Source: Tenericutes bacterium MO-XQ (GTDB lineage Bacteria > Bacillota_I > Bacilli_A > Acholeplasmatales > Acholeplasmataceae). Taken from it: DNA of 64,000 nt. Positions 58,596-64,000 of this stretch are shown one piece after another. Each line of letters opens with the position of its first letter. The first letter of the stretch is position 1. The stretch lies in the NCBI GenBank assembly GCA_002838185.1, contig CP017948.1:868001-932000 (forward strand), in the 5' to 3' direction. The notes under the pieces were generated by a model that had not been told where the DNA came from, did not search any database, and saw only the letters and a list, made by a program, of their open reading frames with translations. The translations under genes and the position numbers were made by a program.

Positions 58596-59288
58596 GGTGA
58601 AGTTCCTCTTATTTTCTTAAAATGTCAAAACATATTGTATCATAAGTAATCGATTTTACTTAGAAAATATTTTATGTTTTTGATCAAGGGGGTTACAATT
58701 TCTAATAATAACTAGAAATTATCTATAAAATTGAATAAATTGGAAAAAGCGGTTAAACCAATAGGCATCCTTAGTCATAACATGCCCTCAGTAGGAAAAT
58801 TGATACCACATTTTTTATGTTTTTAACCTATGTTTACAAAAATAATGCTATTAGTTCATAAACAAATCTAGGATCATTTATGAAATTTCTTTATTATTAA
58901 ATAATTATTTTAATTGATTTCTTGATTGTTAGAATAGAAGTAGGCCAAACGTTTATGGCTAGTTAGTAAAGCAGAATTTTTCATCCTTTACTTATCCGTT
59001 TAACAACATAATATATGATGTCTTCTACCGTCCTTGTTCTTCACCAAAAGCTATAAGGTCTTGTCTATGAAGTACATCTTACATACCGTGTTCAATAAAT
59101 GTGTTTGCTTATGTCTTTATATAAGTGACGATAGGTTTGAGATGGCGTAAACATTCTAATCTTTAATTAACTAGTTGATGAACAATCAACTTTTTTGCAT
59201 TTCATGAAATCAAGAATTTAGCAATGTGAGTAGGTCTTTATCTATTAAAGACAAAGAAAAAGAAAAAGGAGAAAGAAAAAAGGATAAA
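58596..59288. other. Non-coding stretch between divergent XRE genes
   Basis: About 690 bases without a gene. It carries a plus-strand terminator at 59173-59196 (AGTTGAT, loop GAACA, ATCAACT, T6) with no gene upstream, which suggests a short non-coding transcript, and ends in a purine-rich run (AAAGAAAAAGGAG and similar, 59247-59284). Confidence 0.5.
59173..59196 (+). terminator. Rho-independent terminator without upstream gene
   Basis: AGTTGAT (59173-59179), five-base loop, ATCAACT (59185-59191), T tract. Confidence 0.7.
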
Positions 59289-59330
59289 TTGATAAATTTA
59301 GATAAAAGCGCTTGCGCGCCAGCTTTATAA
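59289..59330 (+). CDS. Possible 13-codon leader peptide
   Basis: TTG 59289 follows AAGGAT six bases upstream and opens a 13-codon frame ('INLDKSACAPAL' after the start) ending TAA 59328-59330, four bases before the ATG of the XRE gene, which itself has no ribosome binding site. The second half is unusually GC-rich for this region (GCGCTTGCGCGCC). Translational coupling from this leader would explain how the XRE gene is read. Very short, so uncertain. Confidence 0.3.
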   Translation: MINLDKSACAPAL

Positions 59331-59334
59331 AACT

Positions 59335-59577
59335 ATGAAAAGATCTTATTTAAAAATGCGTAGAAAAGCATTACATAAAACATTAGAAGATATCGCTTAT
59401 GATATTGGAGTTAGTTATAATTATTTATTAAATATTGAAAATGGACATCAAGGAGATAAAGCATCATTTATCTTAATGATTAAGATTGCAAAAGCATATC
59501 AAATAAATATTGATGAGTTTTATCATCAAGAATGTCTTTATCAAAAAGAAAAGGGCGTGTTAAAAGATTATGATTAA
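59335..59577 (+). CDS. XRE family regulator (short)
   Basis: 80 residues, one helix-turn-helix ('KALHKTLEDIAYDIGVSYNY', 'LLNIENGHQGDKASFILMIK', 'IAKAYQINIDEFY'). No Shine-Dalgarno precedes the ATG; see the leader frame just upstream. It overlaps the tyrosine recombinase gene by eight bases. Confidence 0.82.
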   Translation: MKRSYLKMRRKALHKTLEDIAYDIGVSYNYLLNIENGHQGDKASFILMIKIAKAYQINIDEFYHQECLYQKEKGVLKDYD

Positions 59578-60520
59578 ATATCATCCATTAGAAGAAGCTA
59601 GAGATGCTTATTTAGAAGACCTAGACTTAAAAAGAAAAAGTGTTAAGGATTATGAATTACTCATTAATCGTTATATTGATTATCTTAAAAGATATAACAT
59701 CAAATATGCTAAAAGATCTGATGTGATTAAATATCGAGATTCTATGAGAGATGAAGGCTTAAAAGCAACCACCATTCAAAAACAAATGGTGGTGATCAAA
59801 AGCCTTTATAGATGGCTTAGAAGACATAACTATATCAATAAGAGTTATTATCATGAATCCTATATTGAAGATATTGCAGAAGGCATTAAAGGTGCTAAGG
59901 TTGAAAAGAGCTATCGTAAAGAAGCTTTAAGTATCGATCAAGCAAGACATTTGATTGAAACATCTAAAACTTATATAAAAACCATCTATGGACTTAGAAA
60001 CTATTGCATGCTTTTACTGATGTTAACAACAGGACTTAGAACCATAGAAGTTGCAAGAGCTAAAAAAAGTGATTTAGGTAAAATTCAAAAACAAGATGTC
60101 TTATATGTTCAAGGTAAAGGTAAAGATGGTGCAGATCAATTTGTTAAACTATCTAAGCCAGTAAGAGATGCGATAAAAGAATATTTGTTTTTAAGAAATG
60201 ATAAGAATAAGTTTTTATTTATCTCTCATCATAATGATCACGATGACAAAGCATTAAGTACTGATGGGATTAGAAGAGCACTTAAAGAGTTGTTAAAAAG
60301 AGCAGATTTAGCTTCACCAAAAATCACAGTGCATTCCTTAAGACATACTTGCGCAACCTTATCACTACAAACAGGATCTACTTTGGAGCAAACTCAACAA
60401 CTGTTAAGGCATGCAAATATTGAAACAACCTTAATTTATGCACATCACTTAAATCGTATTAATGATGATACTGTATTAAAAATAACTAATGAACTATTTC
60501 AAGGGAATGAGGAAGACTAA
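59570..60520 (+). CDS. Tyrosine recombinase/integrase (XerC/D-like)
   Basis: 316 residues. N-terminal SAM-like core-binding domain ('YLKRYNIKYAKRSDVIKYRD') and catalytic domain with the R-K-H-R-H-Y set: 'TTGLRTIEVAR' (Arg), 'VQGKGKDGADQ' (Lys), 'HSLRHTCATL' (His, Arg), 'LLRHANIETTLIYAH' (His, nucleophile Tyr). It is likely the integrase of the mobile module that includes the XRE, HTH and DUF4373 genes. It is not the chromosomal XerC or XerD by context. Confidence 0.9.
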   Translation: MIKYHPLEEARDAYLEDLDLKRKSVKDYELLINRYIDYLKRYNIKYAKRSDVIKYRDSMRDEGLKATTIQKQMVVIKSLYRWLRRHNYINKSYYHESYIEDIAEGIKGAKVEKSYRKEALSIDQARHLIETSKTYIKTIYGLRNYCMLLLMLTTGLRTIEVARAKKSDLGKIQKQDVLYVQGKGKDGADQFVKLSKPVRDAIKEYLFLRNDKNKFLFISHHNDHDDKALSTDGIRRALKELLKRADLASPKITVHSLRHTCATLSLQTGSTLEQTQQLLRHANIETTLIYAHHLNRINDDTVLKITNELFQGNEED

Positions 60521-60739
60521 ATGATTAAAGAAAACAATAATGAATTACAAGCTTATAGTGTAGGGGATGTTGCAGAATTCTTGCAAGTTTCACAAAGAAC
60601 GATTTATAAACATTTAAATGATGGTGTTTTAAAAGGATTTAAAGCAGGTAATAAATGGCGATTCTCACATCAGGAAATAAAAGACTACATTCGAAAACTA
60701 GAGAAAAAAGCTAACAATGATGTTGAAAGAGAGGATTAG
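60521..60739 (+). CDS. Excisionase-type helix-turn-helix protein
   Basis: 72 residues. 'YSVGDVAEFLQVSQRTIYKH' followed by 'GFKAGNKWRFSHQEIKDYIR' is the HTH_17 excisionase family pattern (winged helix ending in the KWRF-type turn). It starts one base after the integrase stop. Such proteins steer integrases toward excision or act in replication. GAATGAGGAAG upstream serves as ribosome binding site. Confidence 0.88.
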   Translation: MIKENNNELQAYSVGDVAEFLQVSQRTIYKHLNDGVLKGFKAGNKWRFSHQEIKDYIRKLEKKANNDVERED

Positions 60740-61538
60740 AGGTCTTGATTACTTTAGCGTCGATGTGAATATCTTCACAGACGCTAAAGTATCAAAGTTG
60801 ATTTATAAATATGGTCCTTTAGGTTTTATGAGTTATATGGTGTTATTAAGTCATATTTATTCTAAAGGCTATTATGTAGCATATGATTTAGATGCAGCAT
60901 CATATCTACTTTTAAAGTTTATTCCTGCTAAGTATATCAGTGGTAAACATAAGCTTCAAGACATCATTAAGGAACTGGTAAGTCTTGACCTGTTCGATAG
61001 GGAGTTATTTAAAGAAGATGTTTTTACATCAGTAGAGATCCAAGAGATCTTTAAACTTGCGACTAAAAAGCGGAAGCAACAAGAAATCTATCCCTATTGG
61101 TTATTAGATGTTGATGAAACTAAAGAAGATGATAAAAAGGTAGAAGCCAGTGAACCTCAAAATAAAACGAAAAGAGAAATTAGAAAAGATCGTCAAATGA
61201 ATGATATTAAAGAACATGCACCTAAAAGACATCATTTAACCAATGTACTGATTGAATATGGGTATATTGAAGCTCATAATCTAGATTCTTATCGTTATGA
61301 TGAGTTATTTGAAGAAGTACTTGCAAAAGAAGATTACGCGATGATTCAAAAGATTACAAAATATATAGTAGATTATGAGAAACAAGCATCAGAAGATAAA
61401 AAGGTGATAGATAAGTTTAGTTTCTTTAAGAAAGCCATGTTTGAAAATATCGAAAGATTAAACTATCAACCTAAACAATCGATTACTGAAATGTTAGAAG
61501 AACTTGCAAAAAGTCAAAATCAAAAAAATAACTCTTAG
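60717..61538 (+). CDS. DUF4373 domain (phage replication-type) protein
   Basis: 273 residues. The first 110 residues match the DUF4373/Lin1244-Lin1753 domain: 'LDYFSVDVNIFTDAKVSKLI', 'KYGPLGFMSYMVLLSHIYSK', 'GYYVAYDLDAASYLL'. These proteins occur in phages and plasmids near replication functions. A charged linker and a helical C-terminus follow. It overlaps the HTH gene by 23 bases. ATG 60720 is an equally good start. Confidence 0.8.
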   Translation: MMLKERIRGLDYFSVDVNIFTDAKVSKLIYKYGPLGFMSYMVLLSHIYSKGYYVAYDLDAASYLLLKFIPAKYISGKHKLQDIIKELVSLDLFDRELFKEDVFTSVEIQEIFKLATKKRKQQEIYPYWLLDVDETKEDDKKVEASEPQNKTKREIRKDRQMNDIKEHAPKRHHLTNVLIEYGYIEAHNLDSYRYDELFEEVLAKEDYAMIQKITKYIVDYEKQASEDKKVIDKFSFFKKAMFENIERLNYQPKQSITEMLEELAKSQNQKNNS

Positions 61539-61801
61539 ACTAATGATTGTTATTGTGGGGTTGATGAGTAGAAATTACAAACAATAAACATGAGATAGAC
61601 ATATCATGAATACCCGTGTTTACATTACTATTTATAACCTAAAAATAGAAATATCAGAAAATGATGCTTTTGAGCATAAACTAGTAAATAACTTCAGTTT
61701 TTCAGTAGCAATCATTTTCAACTGGTTAACGATTACAGTTTTTACAAAATAGAACTCTATTGTTAGCTTATATTAAAAAAATTAAAGGAGTTAGTTAAAA
61801 T

Positions 61802-62344
61802 ATGCATTTATATTGCACAGATAAAGTATTTAAAGATTTAAGAAGAACAAAATATCCAGTCAAAGAATCAACTCAAGAAAATATCTATTCATGGGTTGTT
61901 GAACATATGAAATTTGAAGAACACAATATTTATATTTTCATGAATACACTTTATGGATTGTTTCTGGTATTTAGATATGATTCAGATAAAAAGATATCAA
62001 TTAATAAACCAAAATTTCTGCAACTGTTAAAACAAGCACATAGAGATTTAGGTGTTGATAATGCTTTGTTGAATGAATATTTACCCAAAAAGTTAGATTT
62101 CACGAAATCAAATAATCCAGATAAAGATCACATCTATGTCATTAATGATTTTATAGGCAAACAAAATGATTTTATTATCCAAGATTCTTTTGATCCTAAT
62201 ATCTGTTATCAACGATGGTTTTCAAGAACTCTTAATCAGAGATTTAGAGATAGATGGGCGATTGGAGAACTTAAGGATGTTACAGTGGATGACTATATAG
62301 AATATGGATTAATTAGACTTAAAGAACAAGAAGACTGTAGATGA
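61802..62344 (+). CDS. DUF6933-like protein (tentative)
   Basis: 180 residues. 'MHLYCTDKVFKDLRRTKYP', 'YSWVVEHMKFEEHNIYIFMN' and 'TLYGLFLVFRYDSDKK' resemble the short DUF6933 family by layout, with a longer C-terminus ('DDYIEYGLIRLKEQEDCR'). Function unknown. AAAGGAGTTAG precedes the ATG. It stands alone after 262 non-coding bases and ends in a terminator. Confidence 0.6.
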   Translation: MHLYCTDKVFKDLRRTKYPVKESTQENIYSWVVEHMKFEEHNIYIFMNTLYGLFLVFRYDSDKKISINKPKFLQLLKQAHRDLGVDNALLNEYLPKKLDFTKSNNPDKDHIYVINDFIGKQNDFIIQDSFDPNICYQRWFSRTLNQRFRDRWAIGELKDVTVDDYIEYGLIRLKEQEDCR

Positions 62345-62360
62345 TTCTATAGTCTTTTTT
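62331..62360 (+). terminator. Rho-independent terminator
   Basis: AAGACTGTAG (62331-62340), loop ATGATT, CTATAGTCTT (62347-62356) with one G-T wobble, six T. It overlaps the last codons of the DUF6933-like gene. Confidence 0.75.
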
Positions 62361-62363
62361 ACT

Positions 62364-62434
62364 CCCCCCCCAGTAGCATTAATCACGTCGCCTAGGGTAC
62401 CGTGTAGCGGGACGGAGAATTTACGCAGAACCAC
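62364..62434. other. GC-rich patch beginning with eight C
   Basis: 71 bases at 58 percent G+C (counted by hand) within DNA of about one third G+C, starting with C8. It codes for nothing visible and contains CCTAGG and GGTACC hexamers. It may mark the end of the island, an attachment region or an RNA piece. Confidence 0.5.
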
Positions 62435-62571
62435 TTTTTTGAAAATCTAAGAAAGTGATTTGAAATAACTGTTCGTTTTTATAACAAAAATTGTTATTTG
62501 CTCTTGTAATTTACACTTCAATAATATAAAATAGAATTATTCAATTATCGAACAATGGATGGTGTTAATTA

Positions 62572-63195
62572 ATGAAAGACAACCAGTTCTTTAAACCAAC
62601 AGTTTTATATAAAGAATATATGATATTAGATATGATTGAAAAAAATCCTAATATTACTCAAAGGGAAATGAGCAAAACCATTGGTATTGCGGTCAGTATG
62701 ATTAATGATCACATTGATGGGTATGAAAATAAAGGATTAATCAAAAGAAAAAAACACTCTACCAAAAATGTTGAGTATTTTGTCACTAAGAAAGGCTCTG
62801 AAAGAAAAAAAGTTTTAAATATTGCTTACCTTAGTGCATCTCAGCAACTATACAATTCAGCAAAAGAGAACATTGAAAGTTTCTTAGTGCAAATTGAAAA
62901 CAAAGGGTTTAAGAATATTCTTTTATATGGTGCTGGAGAGGTTTGTGAAATATTGCTTAATGCTATTAAAAGTAGCAAAGTTGTAAATATCAAAGCACAA
63001 GCAATCATTGATGATGACATTGATAAAATTGGAAATAAGATAGGTTCTACAAGTATTATTTCAAGAGACGTTATTGATAATTTCGAACATGACGGAATAT
63101 TAATCTCTAGTTACACGAACAATGAAAGTATATTTAAGAAACTCTTGCAGGCTGGATACTCAAAAAATAAAATTATTCAGTTCTTCAGTCTATAG
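62572..63195 (+). CDS. Winged-helix regulator with nucleotide-binding-like domain
   Basis: 207 residues. N-terminal winged helix ('PNITQREMSKTIGIAVSMIN', 'DHIDGYENKGLIKRKKHST') fused to a Rossmann-like part: 'NILLYGAGEVCEILLNAIKS' and 'AQAIIDDDIDKIGNKIG', similar to the N-terminal domain of PglD-type and nucleotide-sugar proteins. Proteins of this build commonly stand first in exopolysaccharide clusters, and here an EpsN-like aminotransferase follows after 17 bases. Confidence 0.8.
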   Translation: MKDNQFFKPTVLYKEYMILDMIEKNPNITQREMSKTIGIAVSMINDHIDGYENKGLIKRKKHSTKNVEYFVTKKGSERKKVLNIAYLSASQQLYNSAKENIESFLVQIENKGFKNILLYGAGEVCEILLNAIKSSKVVNIKAQAIIDDDIDKIGNKIGSTSIISRDVIDNFEHDGILISSYTNNESIFKKLLQAGYSKNKIIQFFSL

Positions 63196-63212
63196 ATAAT
63201 GAGGATAAATCA

Positions 63213-64000
63213 ATGAAAGAAAGAATATTATTGTCATCACCTCATATGAGTGATGAAGGATATGAACAACTATTTGTTAAAGAAGCTTTTGATACAAACT
63301 GGATTGCTCCACTAGGGCCAAATGTAACAGGATTTGAAAATGAAGTTGCTTCTAAAGTTGGAATTGGTTATGCTGCTGCTTTAGTATCTGGAACAGCTGC
63401 CATTCAAATGGCTTTAAAAGCAGCAGGAGTTAAACAAGGAGACATAGTTTTATGTCAATCTCTAACATTTTCTGCAACTGCTAATCCAATCATTTACGAA
63501 AATGCTATTCCTGTTTTTATAGATAGTGATTATGAAACATGGAATATGAGTCCTAAATATCTTGAAGAAGCATTAATCAAATATCCCAATGCAAAAGCAG
63601 TTCTAATTGTGCATCTATATGGATTATCAGCAGATATGGACAAGATAGTTGATTTGTGCAAAAAATACAAGGTTACATTGATTGAAGATGCAGCTGAGTC
63701 GCTTGGTACTACATATAAAGGAAGATACACAGGTACATTTGGCGATTATGGTATTTTCAGTTTTAATGGTAATAAGATTATTACTACATCAGGTGGTGGA
63801 ATGCTTGTCTCTAATGATTCAGAAAAAATTCAAAAAGTTCGTTTTTGGTCAACTCAAGCTAGAGATCAAGCAAGGCACTATCAACATACAGAACTAGGTT
63901 ATAACTATAGAATGAGCAATGTGATTGCAGGTGTCGGTCGCGGACAATTAAAAGTATTAGATCAAAGGGTCGAAAAGAAAAGACAAATATATCATTACTA
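63213..64000 (+). CDS. DegT/DnrJ/EryC1-type aminotransferase (EpsN/PglE-like), 3' truncated
   Basis: The frame from ATG 63213 (GAGGAT upstream) is open to the window end, giving at least 262 residues. 'SSPHMSDEGYEQLFVKEAFD', 'NWIAPLGPNVTGFENEVA', 'IEDAAESLGTTYKGRYTGTF' and 'FSFNGNKIITTSGGGM' (PLP Lys) closely follow EpsN and PglE, which make UDP-4-amino-4,6-dideoxy-N-acetylhexosamine for polysaccharide or glycoprotein sugars. Most of the catalytic core is visible; the end lies outside. Confidence 0.92.
   Translation, partial: MKERILLSSPHMSDEGYEQLFVKEAFDTNWIAPLGPNVTGFENEVASKVGIGYAAALVSGTAAIQMALKAAGVKQGDIVLCQSLTFSATANPIIYENAIPVFIDSDYETWNMSPKYLEEALIKYPNAKAVLIVHLYGLSADMDKIVDLCKKYKVTLIEDAAESLGTTYKGRYTGTFGDYGIFSFNGNKIITTSGGGMLVSNDSEKIQKVRFWSTQARDQARHYQHTELGYNYRMSNVIAGVGRGQLKVLDQRVEKKRQIYHY

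Overview
The window is AT-rich DNA (roughly one third G+C by eye) with standard-code genes: TGA works as a stop (for example the ATGA and GTGA gene overlaps at 418 and 6818) and tryptophan is TGG. Genes are tightly packed, have AGGAGG-type ribosome binding sites, use many lipobox lipoproteins, and show no cell-wall genes. Gene content fits a low-GC Firmicute/Mollicute relative such as the Acholeplasmatales or Izemoplasmatales. That placement is an inference; no rRNA or tRNA gene is visible to test it. No CRISPR array was seen.

Layout. 1-12.8 kb: housekeeping and accessory single genes: NTF2-like protein, GNAT acetyltransferase, M19 dipeptidase, WG-repeat lipoprotein, a GNAT gene broken by one stop codon, a nitroreductase-like gene with a TetR regulator, a secreted GH81 beta-1,3-glucanase broken by a one-base frameshift, and a membrane protein/XRE/DUF4386 cluster. 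12.9-26.7 kb: a DAACS-family symporter, a large SF1 helicase with a nuclease-like tail, malic enzyme, a HipBA-type toxin-antitoxin pair, an unknown two-gene cassette flanked by a perfect 14-bp inverted repeat, and, on the minus strand, a sodium-pumping decarboxylase operon (oadA-oadG-biotin carrier-oadB-birA). Malic enzyme and the decarboxylase share the malate/oxaloacetate/pyruvate node and could set up a sodium gradient.

26.7-39.7 kb: a carbohydrate locus. A BadF-type sugar kinase is divergent from a GntR/HutC regulator, followed by an operon of two paralogous DUF5005/DUF4185-like proteins (one lipoprotein, one without a signal peptide), an ABC sugar importer lacking an ATPase, a DUF624 protein, two different class I mannose-6-phosphate isomerases and an SGNH hydrolase. 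Identical 11-bp-spaced AATGTAT repeats abut the -35 boxes of the regulator and the operon. 39.9-49.8 kb: a second sugar locus with glycerate kinase, a GH13 subfamily-18 phosphorylase, a GT4 glycosyltransferase, a complete ABC importer with an MsmX/UgpC-type ATPase, and a CdaR-family regulator. The combination points to use of glucosylglycerate, or a mannosylated form of it: phosphorolysis to glucose-1-phosphate plus glycerate, then phosphorylation of glycerate.

49.8-62.4 kb: an accessory island with long non-coding stretches, tandem repeats, an AbiEi/DUF6088-like protein, phage-type small genes, an E2-like/SEC-C protein preceded by a 42-codon gene, an overlapping pair of large serine recombinases, and a second module (XRE, tyrosine recombinase, excisionase-like HTH, DUF4373 replication protein). 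The island's right side ends near a compositionally odd GC-rich patch with eight C in a row. 62.5-64 kb: the start of an exopolysaccharide-type cluster (winged-helix regulator and an EpsN/PglE-like aminotransferase cut by the window end).
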